Origin: Siphonodentalium dalli
Taxonomy: Eukaryota; Mollusca; Scaphopoda; Gadilida; Siphonodentaliidae
Assembly (NCBI GenBank): GCA_032622095.1
Contig: CP136069.1
Location: forward strand, 185,555,122-185,619,121
Reading direction: 5' to 3'
DNA: 64,000 bases
Numbering within the stretch: position 1 is the stretch's first letter; each line of letters opens with the position of its first letter. The translations under genes and the position numbers were made by a program. Below are positions 32,124 through 44,745 of this stretch, one piece after another. Below the pieces are notes generated by a model. That model worked only from the letters and a program-made list of their open reading frames with translations. It was not told the origin of the DNA and did not search any database.

Positions 32124-35096
32124 GTTCAAAAGTGGCATAAGACTTATTGAGCACCTGCCATATGTATATGGCATTCGATTTCAACGTATTAGATCACTCT
32201 AAAATAGATATGTCTTATAGAGTGATAAAGCTAATTAAGCTCAGTCCATAGTCAGGCAGAAGCACCATACATAACAGATAAAGATAAAATAGTTATAATT
32301 TTGGTAAAATATGATTGATAATGATTGGATATAACATATTTTAATGCATAATTATGAGATAACTAGAGGTGAAATATGAGAATGGTCAGATTGAAGATAT
32401 TAGAGTCATTACATTGGATAGCATACTGTATGTCTATGGAATGAGTGGGTTAATTTGCTTCTAAGCCGATCATTTGAAAGATACAAGTCTATAAACAGCA
32501 GAAATATAATTAAAATTAGGTTTAATATTTTCAAAACCATTCAATCGATACCAAAATCTATAGTGAAGAATGTGTCATGATTAACCTTAATGTGATTATA
32601 AGAGTGATTGGGTTAAAAATGTTAAGTTATCACATTGTGTCAACAGGATTTTTGGAGAATGTTAACAATTTAAACCAAATAAACCAAATGACCCTCTCTA
32701 TGCAGGTTGGGGGTGTGTTATTATAAACTATGACATGAAATATAAACATAATCATTGACAAATATTTGAGTTATCAAATCAGATAGCAAGGGATTAATCT
32801 TAACCACACTAATGAACTGAGCAACACAAAATAGTATATAAAAGCATGTAATTGGATTTAGAAGCCCATACAATAAGTCAGTCTCAAGAATACAAGCAAT
32901 GTTATTATTATCCTGCACCCCAAATGCAATAGAGGGAATTTCAAAATAAGACATTTCCCCTAATGATAAATATTCAATTGGTGGTTTTTAGAAATCCTTA
33001 CTGAACATGGCTCAAAGTGAAAGGTATAATTTAATATCTGCCTATCGGATATCATGTGTCTATGGAATGGGTTAATTTTAATCCCAAAATCCATGCAAGT
33101 GAAAAGTGGATCACCATCAACCTGGATATAGAATCAGAGAACGATCAAATGAAAAGCATCAAAACCATATTATGTGTGGAGAGGGTTAACCATTTTCAAT
33201 GACATCATACATGTATGATGGAACTAGGGAATGGGTAGTGTCTGTACAGCTGCTCCCTGGCCATATGTACTGGTGTATTATGTCAATCAACTGTACTGAT
33301 CCATAGCTAAATATAGACTCTAATTTCAGCCAAACCTTGGCTGTTTATTTCACACCAGTTTCTGGGATAACCTGTGTGTCGACTGAGAACCTGCGTGTCA
33401 ATTGAGGAGAACACACGGAGGATTTGTGTAAATGTTAGCCCAAACGACATTTCGAAGTAACGACGGGTTTGTTGTTTATTTCGAGGAATAATACCGCATC
33501 ATATGAATTCAGCCCAAATATATTGACAGGTGTCAAGGGTCTAACTCTATACTGAGCAATAAAAAACTAATATTAATAAATACCGAGTATATTTAATTTA
33601 ACGCCAATGGGTCGTTTTAACTCGTTTATGTGCGTTTAAGAGTGTATTTATGCCTAAAGCAAAGTGAAATAACGATCTTAAAATGAATTGGCCGGTATAT
33701 TTTATTAGTTATCAGGGTTACCAGGGTCGTAGTTGCATAAATTACAATATATTTTATGTTTATGCTAAGATAACTTGATCGGTATTGAGGTTAACACAAA
33801 TCCCATATATGGAAATTCCAAATATGGAAAGTGACGTGCGCAAAACAGATAAAACGACGAAATGTTGTCAAATTCCACGTCTGAATACGCGTCTTATTCT
33901 CACTTATACCGTGTTTATATCATTGTTATTCTATGTGTTGTTGTGTATTGTATTACTTTGATCAAGGTTGCGCTTCTGTTATTCTCAAAAAAGGTAAATT
34001 TGATGCGTGTTTGATGCGTGTTTACATTTCAAAATTGCGTCTGCCATCTACAGTAACACTAACAGTGCGACGGAATTCCACATGTCCGAGCGCCATTGAC
34101 TGATTGATTCCTTAATTACGAGACTAATTTATCGAATGAGGTCAAATTTTCGCATATAGCAAGACTCGTATGTTATTCTGCACCATTCTGACGAGTGCCG
34201 ACTTTCATTTAGCATTATTTTCGTTTTTATCGAAAAATAATCGTTCTCTATGCCTATGGACTGGAGATTGCCATGTAAATTTTTTCAACCAAAAAAAAAT
34301 TCATTGTTTTGCCAATTTCAAGCTAGTTTATAGCATGGTCATGGCATAATTTGGCCTAGCGAGTGTCGGTAGACGTTTCTTGAGTGTGCACAACAAATTT
34401 TGGTCCCAACGAAGCAGGCTAAAATCCTGAAATTTGTCAATTTTACTTTGCGTGTGAAGAAAATATTCATTTAAACTTCCAAAATTGGTTGAAATATGCT
34501 CAACAACATTCAGTTGAATGGTGACATTATTTATAGTCACCGACTAACTTCCACGATGAATCAAATTTGTTTTTATTGGTGACAATTATGTCGCGAGAGA
34601 TAAAAATGTAAATTTTTTAAAGAAAATGTTAAATTTTAGCTCATTTTAAGACTTTAATTGCTTGTAGATCGGTGTTAATTATCTTCGTCAATGATGTCAT
34701 GTCACGCTTGTTAATAATTCATTTGTTCGGAAATACTTATTGTATAATGTATAAAATTTAACTACCACCACTTCCAAAAACAACACCGATAAACAATAAC
34801 GCTCTTTGTTCCATGCAATGGAAATGGCTATTTATTGTCATGATATCAGTGATATAAATGAATGCCTAAAATTAGTATTATCCTGAAATAAATTTATGCC
34901 ACTTTGGTGAACATGGGAACCACGGTACAATTTATGCCATTTAGGCACACTTCAGAGTGAAATCAGGGCTTATATTTCGGCGAGAATCCAAATCTAGATT
35001 CTCGTAAATATTCTTGCAAATTACCCTGGATTCTCGTGAAAAAGTATATATGGATTCTCGCAAAATCAGATGAAATATATGACCTGGAAATATAGC
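32124..35096. other. AT-rich stretch without a gene
   Basis: Nearly 3 kb with only chance ORFs of 85 codons or fewer. Phosphatase upstream exons would be expected here or beyond on the minus strand; none was recognised by eye. Short irregular repeats of TGGATTCTCG lie at 34980-35060. Confidence 0.5.
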
Positions 35097-36282
35097 AAAT
35101 CGTTTAATGCTTTAGAATTTTTGTTTTCGGAGATTTATATATATGCTTAAAGACATATTATGGACTTGTTATGGACTTTTTCGGGTGCGAGAAATTGATA
35201 AGTTAGTGCTCAGGCACTTTGCCAACCTGGGGAATGTTATCATTCTACTAACATCACTGAAAATTTCCAAAAAAATCTACCACACCACTTCATAGAGAAC
35301 ATCGTCTGAACTACAGTAATGCCCTAATTAATCGACTCCTTTAACACAGCAGAATTATGGGTAACTTTTCAGGATTTAGTCGGAAATATGGCTTGTTGCC
35401 ATTCATCGGAAAGCTCTCGGGGAGAGTTTTCCGATGAATGGCAACAAGTCATATTTCCGACTAAATCCTGAAAAGTTACCCATAATTCTGCTGTGTTTAA
35501 GGAGTCGATTAATTAGAGCATTACTGTACTCCAAATTGTAAATATTTACATCTCGATTCGTGGCGCAACTATCGGCTATAATTAAACAAAAATTATTTCG
35601 CCATCGAGAGTCATTGCATTTAACTAATATATAAGAATGACGTTGTGTATCATCCATTTGAATTAATATTCGTAACGAATAACTACTTTGAGAAAGATTA
35701 TTCTTAATTTCTATTTGATCACTCTGCCCGGTGTCTGCCGGAGTGTTTCACATCACTTTAATCAAGGAAGACTGTTCAGAAAAACTGCATTTCAAGAAAT
35801 CGTTTAATGCTTTAGAATTTTGGTTTTCGGAGATTTATATATATGCTTAAAGACATATTATGGACTTGTTATGGACTTTTTCGGGTGCGAGAAATTGATA
35901 AGTTAGTGCTCAGGCACTTTGCCAACCTGGGGAATGTTATCATTCTACTAACATTCACTGAAAATTTCCAAAAAAATCTACCACACCACTTCATAGAGAA
36001 CATCGTCTGAACTACTCCAAATTGTAAATATTTACATCTCGATTCGGGGCGCAACTATCGGCTATAATTAAACAAAAATTATTTCGCCATCGAGAGTCAT
36101 TGCATTTAACTAATATATAAGAATGACGTTGTGTATCATCCATTTAGATTAATATTCGTAACAAATAACTACTTTGAGAAAGATTATTCTTAATTTCTAT
36201 TTGATCACTCTGCCCGTTGTCTGCCGGAGTGTTTCACATCACTTTAATCAAGGAAGACTGTTCAGAAAAACTGCATTTCAAG
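35097..36282. repeat. Tandem segmental duplication of ~485 bp
   Basis: Copy 1 is 35097-35796 and copy 2 is 35797-36282, directly abutting, both running from AAATCGTTTAATGCTTTAGA to CTGCATTTCAAG. Copy 1 is 700 bp because it carries a 215-bp MITE insertion. Without it the copies are 485 and 486 bp and differ at only a few sites (for example ACATCACTG versus ACATTCACTG). Confidence 0.95.
35312..35528. mobile_element. TA-flanked MITE, with empty site next door
   Basis: TA-CAGTAATGCCC ... GAGCATTACTG-TA, a 213-bp near-perfect fold-back (centre GGAAAGCTCTCGGGGAGAG). Copy 2 of the duplication reads CTGAAC-TA-CTCCAAATTG with no insert, while copy 1 reads CTGAAC-TA-[element]-TA-CTCC. Excision-clean boundaries and the TA duplication are thus proven within the window. 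Confidence 0.95.
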
Positions 36283-36344
36283 ATCACCAAACAACTTTCC
36301 TTTTTAGGGCCACCACATCTTTCCAAAGATGTACTTCTTCCATT

Positions 36345-36655
36345 TTGCTATCAAAGACCGAAAAATGCCGTTAAACTAGAGATCCAAATACCCACTAAGG
36401 GCCCCTATATCTTGAAATATTAAAGACCGAGAATGTCGTTAAACTATAAAGACCGAAAAATGTCGTTAAACTAGAGATCCAAATACCCCCTATATCTTGA
36501 GATATTATAAAGACCGAAAAATGTCATTAAACTATTAAAGACCGAAAAATGTCGTTAAACTACAAAGACCGAAAAATGTCGTTAAACTAGAGATCCAAAC
36601 ATCCCCATCCCCTATTTTTTTAGACAATTAAGAACGAAATATGTCGTTACACCAT
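36345..36655. repeat. Irregular tandem repeat
   Basis: AAAGACCGAAAAATGTCGTT plus AAACTA, alone or followed by GAGATCCAAATACCCC and TATATCTTGA, recurs about seven times with alternating short and long spacing. Confidence 0.8.
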
Positions 36656-37183
36656 TAATACATAATTTGTGTTTATGAAAGTCTGGCACCCATTAGCAGT
36701 TTGTTTTCAGTACATTTTAATATTCATTGGAACGTAAACAATTATTCGCTGACAGAAATCATGTTAATATTGCCTTTCGTTACTGGTTTCCTCGACTCAA
36801 ATATTTCTCACTGCTCAATACTTATAATTAAAAAAAATGTTCTGTGTTTTGTGTCACTTCTTAATAGCATTATGTATTCTGCTATTGACAAGAAAAAAAG
36901 TTGCAGTATACGTTAAAGGTACGGAAGGCCTTGGTGGGTATCCTGTGAACATATTTCCACCTGCCAAAAACCGCTACAAACAAAAATAATATTCAAATAT
37001 AGACATACATTGTTAATATACAAATGAGAAATATCTCATAAACAGTAAGTTATTGTCGTAAATTTGACGATTGTTATGTAAACAAAGCATAAAAAGTTAC
37101 TTTCTTGGTGTTTCTTTATATTATGATGGTAAACATAAAGAGCGTTCTTTGTTGCTCAATTCCTTATTTGGAAATAATAAAGA
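36656..37183. other. No gene
   Basis: AT-rich. TTAAAGGTACGGAAGGCC at about 36914 looks like one end of a TTAA-type MITE without a partner. Confidence 0.4.
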
Positions 37184-37411
37184 GCGTTTATACCATTTGT
37201 GTGTGATTAGCCAGTAGCATTGTGCTGCCTTCTATAACACAATCAGACTCTTGTTTAGGTAAAATTTAGTAGGTCTTTATGTGAGCATGATGTTTACGCG
37301 TTTATACCATTTGTGTGTGATTAGCCAGTAGCATTGTGCTGCCTTCTATAACACAATCAGACTCTTGTTTAGGTAAAATTTAGTAGGTCTTTATGTGAGC
37401 ATGATGTTTAC
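37184..37411. repeat. Perfect 114-bp tandem duplication
   Basis: GCGTTTATACCATTTGTGTG through GATGTTTAC occurs at 37184-37297 and 37298-37411 with no visible difference, so the duplication is recent. Confidence 0.9.
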
Positions 37412-38317
37412 GCGATAGTGATCGTATATTTGAACCAAAATGTATGCGTTTTAATATTTTTCTGTTTACGGTGTTTGGAACAAATAAGCCCCCTCGTCCC
37501 TTTAATATAATTAATATAACATCCCTCATCCAATAATCTCCAAATTGCATATCTAATTTCAATCCTAGTTACACGTCACGCCGCCCCTCATTATTTGCCA
37601 ATTGTACACCCTTTTTTTTGCTGCTGCTGCTGCAACTGTTCAATTTCTTTAAAAATTATTGAAAAAATGGCCCTCCCGCCCGCCGACATTTACCTCTGAT
37701 TTTTTTTTTATCATCGGTCCGCACCAAAATTGAGCACACGTCCCTATATAATATACCTATTTAAACCGAGTATACATGGTGGTGTACTATATCAACCGTT
37801 CATTTAACCGTTTAGGTAGCATATTTCCACGTATACGTTATCACGACAAATCCCTGCTGATCTGTTATTAATGAACCAAACTCTTAACATGTCAACACAC
37901 TCTGGCCCGCCAATGCTACAGTGTATAAACGTAACAGGGCAAATATGCACATTATATTGGCAGCTAACGAGAGCATTCATCATCAGCAATCTGCTCACCC
38001 CTTTTAGCCGATACGATAGAAACTAAACGATTTGTTACTTCTAATTACCCGTACTTAATTACACTACTTGCGTGTTAATAAAGTACGACCCCATTACCAC
38101 TAAAGGTGGCACATGGGATTTAGAACATTAATATTCACTCTTACATAGTTCCACATTCAAGGTTCGTCTTGTGTAATCGTATGTCAGTTGTAACGTTGTG
38201 AAACCGCAACCGAACTGAATTATTCTATTGCTAAATAGTTCATGGCTGACCTGATGCATGCATCTTAGTTTTCTTGTAATTCACTGCTGTGGGATTGTGA
38301 CTTCTCTCACAGAGCTA
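37412..38317. other. No gene
   Basis: It includes a short GCT run (TTTGCTGCTGCTGCTGC, about 37618) and small ORFs without resemblance. Confidence 0.45.
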
Positions 38318-41300
38318 AACTGATAGGGACATGACAATCTGCAGGATTGGATGGGATATGGGACAAAACGACAATCTGCGGAACAGAATTTCAAATTGCG
38401 TGGGACGGCCGATATCTCGATGAATACAAGGCGTAGGGGGCTCATTTTGGTGTCTAATGAAAGGCCCACATTCACCCTATCCACACATATTAACCCCGCC
38501 ACTGACCGGACACCAGAAGTTGCATTATTTGATCGACAACTGACCTAACATGGGGTGGAATTTGGGATAGAATGACAATCTGCGGGACAGCATTTTCAAA
38601 TTGCGTGGGACGGCCGATATCTCGAGGAATACAGCGCGTAGAGGGCTCCTTTTGGTGTCTCACAAAAGGTCCACATTCGCCCTATCCAAACATATTAACC
38701 CCACCACTGACCGGACACCGGAAGTTACATTATTCGGTCGACAACTGACCTAACATAAAATGCCACAAACTCGAAAAACTGCGTTCGACATTAATGTTTA
38801 GAATTTAGATTTCTCGATGAATACGCTAGCAAACAACAAGTTTTGGGTGTCAAATAACGCAGTGGAATACTGTGCATTCGTTTTTAGCTACAATATGGCT
38901 GTTTTAGTGCGAATATTGTAATGGCGAACACGCAAACACGCGCCGATAAAACAGCTAAAAATAGACTCGATGTTTACAATTACAGGATCGATTTCAGCTG
39001 GTATATTCAATAGAATGGGGCGTATAGTATATCAAAATGTAGGATTAGACACAGGGAATGTATTTTTTTTAAATGGGTCCCACCAGGCGGTGAAATTGTT
39101 GCAGAAATTCGCTCCAAGATATTCGCACTTATTTTTATTTCAGTTGTGACTAAAAGCCCAGATGCCGGAGCCCGGCGACTAAAAGCCAAGTTACAAAATA
39201 GATCAACTGGTTTGAACGAATGAATATGTCAATGGTAAGACTATTCAAAAGAATATTCAAATCAAATAGTGTTTATAGACTTAAAAACTTATGTGTCCGC
39301 CATTCATATGCAGTGGAGGTTCTCATATTATCTGCCAGTCATACGCGGGGGAGGTTCTCATATGAATATATTATCTGCCGGTCATACGCGGTGGAGGTTC
39401 ATATTATCCGCCGGTCATACGCGAGGGAAGTTCTCATATTATCCTCAGGTCATACGCGGGGGAGGTTCTGATATGAACATATTATCCGCCGGTCATACGC
39501 GGTGGATGTTCATATTATCCACCGGTCATATGTAGGGGAGGTTCTCATATGAACATATTATCCGCCGGTCATACGCGGTGGAGGTTCTCATATGAACATA
39601 TTATCCGCCGGTCATATGCGAGGGAGGTTCTCATATTATCCTCCAGTCATACGTGGGGGAGGTTCTCATATTATCCTCCGGTCATACATGGGGGAGGTTC
39701 TCATATGAACATATTATCCACCGGTCATAAGCGGTGGAGGTTTTCATATGATCATATTATCCACCGTTCATACGCGAGGGAGGTTCTCATATTATCATCC
39801 GGTCATACGTTGGGGAGGTTCTCATATGAACATATTATCCGCCGGTCATACGCGAGGGAGGTTCTCATATGAACATATTATCCGCCGGTCAAACGCGGGG
39901 CAGGTTCTCATATGAACATATTATCTGCCGGTCATACGCGAGGGAGGTTCTCATATTATCCTCCGGTCATACGTAGGGGAGGTTCTCATATGAAGATATT
40001 ATCCGCCGGTCATACGCGGTGGAGGTTCATATTATCCGCCGGTCATACGCGAGGGAGGTTCTCATATTACGTCAAATCAAATGAGGATAATATGAGAACC
40101 TCCACGCAGATGATATGTTCATATGCAAACCTCCCCCGCGTATGACCGGCGTATAATATGAGAACCTCCCTTGCATATGACTGGCATCGGATAATATAAA
40201 CCTCCACCGCGTATGACCGTCGGATGATATGTTCATATGAGAACCTCCCCCACGTATGACCGGAGGATAATATGAGAACCTCCCTCGCGTATGACCGGCG
40301 GATAATATGAACCTCCACCGCGTATTACCGGCGGATAATATGTTCATATGAGAACCTCCCCTACGTATGACCGGAGGATAATATGAGAACCTCCCTCGCG
40401 TATGACCGGTGGATAATATGAGAACCTCCCTCGCGTATGACCGGCGGATAATATGTTCATATGAGAACCTCCCCTACATATGACCGGAGGATAATATGAG
40501 AACCTCCCTCGCGTATGACCGGTGGATACTATGAGAACCTCCCCCGCGTATGACCGGAGGATAATATGAGAAATTCCCTCGCGTATGACCGGCGGATAAT
40601 ATGAACCTCCACCGCGTATGACCGGCAGATAATATGTTCATATGAGAACCTCCCCCGCGTATGACTGGCAGATAATATGAGAACCTCCACTGCATATGAA
40701 TGGCGGACACATAAGTTTTTAAGACTATAAACACTATTTGATTTGAATATTCTTTTGAATAGTCTTACCATTGACATATTCATTCGTTCAAACCAGTTGA
40801 TCTATTTTGTAACTTGGCTTTTAGTCGCCGGGCTCCGGCATCTGGGCTTTTAGTCACAACTGAAATAAAAATAAGTGCGAATATCTTGGAGCGAATTTCT
40901 GCAACAATTTCACCGCCTGGTGGGACCCATTTAAAAAAAATACATTCCCTGTGTCTAATCCTACATTTTGATATACCATACGCTCCATTATATTGAATAT
41001 ACCAGCTGAAATCGATCCTGTAATTGTAAACATCGAGTCTATTTTTAGCTGTTTTATCGGCGCGTGTTTGCGTGTTCGCCATTACAATATTCGCACTAAA
41101 ATCTAAATTCTAAACATTAATGTCGAACGCTGTTTTTCGTGTTTGTGGCATTTTATGTTAGGTCAGTTGTCGACCGAATAATGTAACTTCCTGTGTCCGC
41201 TCAGTGGCGGGGTTAATATGTGTGGATAGGGCGAATGTGGGCCTTTCGTGAGACAACAAAAGGAGCGCTCTACGCGCTGTATTCCTCGAGATATCGGCCG

Positions 41301-41518
41301 TCCCACGCAATTTGAAAATCCTGTCCCGCAGATTGTCATTCTATCCCAAATTCCACCCCATGTTAGGTCAGTTGTCGATCAAATAGACACCAAAATGAGC
41401 CCCCTACGCCTTGTATTCATCGAGATATCGGCCGTCCCACGCAATTTGAAATTCCCGCAGATTGTCGTTTTGTCCCATATCCCATCCCATCCCACAGATT
41501 GTCATGTCCCAACTGATA
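38318..41518. mobile_element. 3.2-kb fold-back (TU/Foldback-like) element
   Basis: The body is 38326-41510, starting GGGACATGACAATCTG and ending with its complement, flanked by identical 8-bp AACTGATA (38318-38325 and 41511-41518). The two halves are inverted copies almost to the centre (about 40076-40082). From outside in, each arm has two ~203-bp repeats (GACAATCTGCGG ... CGGCCGATATCTCGA), a unique ~400-bp segment, and a satellite of 33-44-bp units. The right arm lacks two ~95-100-bp blocks. A 100-codon minus-strand frame (40780-41082, MANTQTRADKTAKNRLDVYN) is open in the right arm but has a stop in the left arm. Long inverted repeats built of tandem units and an 8-bp duplication recall sea-urchin TU and Drosophila FB elements. 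No transposase is present. Confidence 0.85.
39300..40705. repeat. Inverted satellite at the core of the fold-back element
   Basis: Units of 33, 35 or 43-44 bp built on CCGGTCATACGCG-GGGAGGT and TCTCATATTATCC, with or without ATGAACAT. They read plus-sense from 39300 to about 40075 and minus-sense from about 40083 to 40705. Only ~8-15 bases (CGTCAAATCAAATGA) separate the opposing arrays. Confidence 0.95.
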
Positions 41519-41544
41519 TCATCACTGGTAATTAATTGTAGACT

Positions 41545-42175
41545 GCTATGGTTATCTGTTCAATTCTTAGTTGAAAAAGGGCCATAACTCTGGTATAAAA
41601 TATCGGATCTAACCCATATTCAAACTCGATCTGTATTTTGAGTTGAGAAATTCACATACCAAATTTGGTTCCTATCAGTTTAAAAATTGTAGATTTATCG
41701 AAGCATGCATGAATTCTATGTCAAAGGGTCATAACTCCATTAAAAAATATCGGATCAAACCCATATTCAAACTCTATATGTATTTTGGGCTGAGCAACTC
41801 GCGCACCAAATTTGGTTACGGTCAGATGAATTATTTTTTTATGGCAGCATGCATGAATTCTAAGTTGAAAAAGGGCCATAACTCCCTAAAAAAACTATTC
41901 GAACTCGATCTGTATTTGGTGCTGATAAACCCATATACCAAATTTGGTTCCGGTCGGATAGAAATTGTTTGAGTTATCGCACCATGCGTAAAGTGTCTGG
42001 ACGGACTAACGACGAGTGGTCAATCCGGACAACGACACTATGTTTACCATACTATGGTATGGGTAAACATAAAAATGGGTGGACCGAACCCAAATTCGAA
42101 CTTGACCTGTATTTTCATGTGGGTAATCCACAAAATTTGAAAGCAATCAGATAATTAAAACTAAAGTTATCATCC
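41545..42175 (+). repeat. 148-bp 'GGGCCATAACTC' tandem repeat
   Basis: Four degenerate units with GGGCCATAACTC (about 41579, 41727, 41874), CCATATTCAAACTCGATCTG and ACCAAATTTGGTTCC. The last ends in CGTAAAGTGTCTGGACGGAC, as this family commonly does in bivalve genomes (from memory, not searched). Confidence 0.8.
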
Positions 42176-42561
42176 GGAAACTATCTGGGACAGACACCAC
42201 TGATTTCTGTAGTCCCCAATATGCAGATGTTTAACCCATACCTTCAAGCATACTGACTACCACAATCAAAATCATCAATCTGGAACTGAATATACACAGG
42301 TCTGTAGACGAAAAGTGAAGATAATGAGAAAGAGACATTATATATGGCATAAGACCAGAATCTATCCACAAGTGCTAAATGTCAAAGAACATCGTTACAT
42401 TGGTTAAACAGGTATAACATACCTATGAGGGGTTTTCCATCATAAGCTAGAAAATGGATTATGAGAATGACCAGATAAGTTACGGTGCCTTGTCACTCAA
42501 AGTCCAATGTCAATAACACACGGCCACCGAAGCGACCCAAAAAAAGGAAGCCCAAATGGCT

Positions 42562-43511
42562 GTAGTCCAAGTCTTCTTGTACTAAAACCAGCTAAGATAT
42601 TGGTATGGCGATTTGCTGGTGTTTAGTCCAAGCCCGCATGCATAGGCTTCTTATAACACGACTTAAGCGTTAGTGACCCGCTCAAATAAAACCACAATTA
42701 TATGAAATAAAATATCACAATTGCGACAATAAACGGATATTTTCCGCAGAAGACATGCTATTTGATCTGAAACCCACATCAGATGTGATTTGAACGCGGT
42801 AATTTAATGTGAAAAGAGACATTTAACGCAATGTTTACATCATTTTAAAAGTACCGGTATGCGAACTCAGTTGACCTCGCGAACTGCGTTCGGCATTTTC
42901 CGGGGAAAATATTCCGTATATTTTCGATCAACCACGCACGATGAATTCTCCATTGTAATCGTAATTGTACGTGTCAATAAATAAATAAATGCATATATTT
43001 AGTAAATATTGAAGATATAAATGTAATACATTAAATAAATTGCGGGAATTACAACCATCTCACAGTTTAAAACAGTGTAAACACAACGAGCATTAGAATA
43101 ATATGGGGGCCGCCATTTTGTTTGTATAGCCAGAACAAACTCCGGACTGTGCCGGAGTTCTTCCGTACGACTTCGGCTTTCGGTTAAAACGTAAACAAAA
43201 TATACAGCGATGTCACAAAATGCGATGTCGGTGACAATCAACCGGAATATTCTATGCGTAATTTAACATGAAAGTTAGATTTTTATACACCATTATGACC
43301 ATAAGATGTCACTGTTTCCGATGTCACTGATGTATATAGCATCATGTATTGATTTTTTAGTTAAATCGAGTAAAATACACCACAAATTCCCGCCACAGAT
43401 CCTGGGCATAAGTCGTGTTATAAGAAGCCTATGCATGCGGGCTTGGACTAAACACCCGCAAATCGCCATACCAATATCTTAGCTGGTTTTAGTACAAGAA
43501 GACTTGGACTA
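42562..43511. mobile_element. TIR transposon with ~103-bp ends
   Basis: The ends TAGTCCAAGTCTTCTTGTAC match in inverted orientation for 103 bp with one difference (TTTGCTGGTG versus TTTGCGGGTG). TTAGTCCAAG is repeated inside each end, as a transposase site might be. AAATGGCT lies at 42554-42561 and 43512-43519, one base off the left end, giving an 8-9 bp target duplication. The centre has no transposase. The superfamily is open (8-9 bp duplications occur in hAT, P and Merlin). Positions 42176-42553 to the left hold no gene. Confidence 0.8.
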
Positions 43512-43795
43512 AAATGGCTACTGCATTCCAACGTCACAATTAGGACACTATATGCACATTTTAAGATCTCTGTGTTAGGTATATGGAAGATAAAATTAAT
43601 AGTTTGGCAAATTTTGGGCTAGGACAGACCACATCCTAGATAGCCCTTTGTCACATGCACGGTGCTGTCTGCGAATGTGACACAGGACTGTCGCAACAAC
43701 CTCACTAGCTTTGTTACAATCTCTTAAACTTGTCCAAAATCTCTATTATAGCATTGTCCAAAATTCAACCCAATCTTAAAAGGGGGAAAAAAAGA

Positions 43796-44745
43796 CTAAA
43801 AGTCCTTCCTGTTCAAGCCAAGTGGGGTCAGTGTTTGGAGGGCGTAGATCCAGTGGATCTGACGTGTTTTTCTTATTTGAAGTCCCCTCACGCTTTCTGG
43901 ATCGCAATTGATTATGTCAATGATACGATATGATAGGTCTCGATGATCGTGATCTGGTAGATTGTAGTGAAATGCTACCGGGGTGTTCCTGTTGTGGTGT
44001 ATGTCTGCTTGATGTTCTGATAGTCTCGTTTCAAAATGCCGTTTAGTTTCACCTACTTATTGTGTGTTGCAACGTTTGCAAGTCAAGAGATAGACACAGT
44101 TACGAGTTAGGCAGTTGTACCTTGAGGGTCCCTTATAACGCTTTTTGGTGTTTTGACTTTTGAACCATTTGTTGGTGGGTAATCCATTGCAAACTGAACA
44201 GTTATTCTCCTCACATGTTGTGAATGGGTTGGGAAAAACTCTCCCTGTAATGCTTCTTGGTTGTGGGAGTTTGGCTCTGGTCAGTATGTCTTTAAGGTTG
44301 GGTGGTCTGCGTCTCGCTAGGAGAGGTGGCTGCGGGAAAATACGTCGGTAGCGTGCCGATGTTTGGATAATCGGCCAGTGTGACCTGATAAGTTTGAAGG
44401 ATCGTGTTGATTCGGGGTGATAGTCTGTAACGAATGGTATGACGTTGTTGTCATTGGTTTTGTGTTTATCTTGGAGCAGGTCATCTCGGTTGAGTTTACC
44501 TGCTTCAAGTGCAGCTTATACGATTGTGTTTCTATCGTAACCGCGTGTGACAAAGTGTTCAGTGTATTGTCTGGCGTGTTCGTGGTAGTCTGTGACGTCA
44601 CTACAAATATGCCGGATGCGTAGGAACTGGCTAAACGGAATGCCCCGAAAGGTGGGTTTCGGGTGGCAGGAATCGCCATAATATAGGCGTGGGAATCGGT
44701 CGGTGTCGTGAAGAGGGTGGTTGTGATACTGTCACGGACATGGAA
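43796..44745 (-). pseudogene. PLE C-terminus: RT thumb and GIY-YIG endonuclease
   Basis: Minus-strand reading: TTTLFTTPTDSHAY, frameshift, YYGDSCHPKPTFRGIPFSQF, then LRIRHICSD, and toward the end NCVYLLTCKRCNTQ-stop-VGETKRHFETRLSEHQADI, finishing WIYALQTLTPLGLNRKDF with a TAG at 43796. PTDSH, CHP, IP-SQF-R-R-IC and VYLLTC..C....VGET are hallmarks of Penelope-like elements, whose GIY-YIG nuclease nicks the target. Two in-frame TAAs (44516-44518 and 44057-44059, the latter replacing the Tyr before VGET) and the frameshift show it is dead. It is on the same strand as, and complementary in coverage to, the RT piece at 53.3-55.0 kb. Confidence 0.85.

Noticed and set aside
39220-40783. Overlapping ORFs on both strands
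   Set aside because: Translations of the inverted satellite inside the fold-back element.
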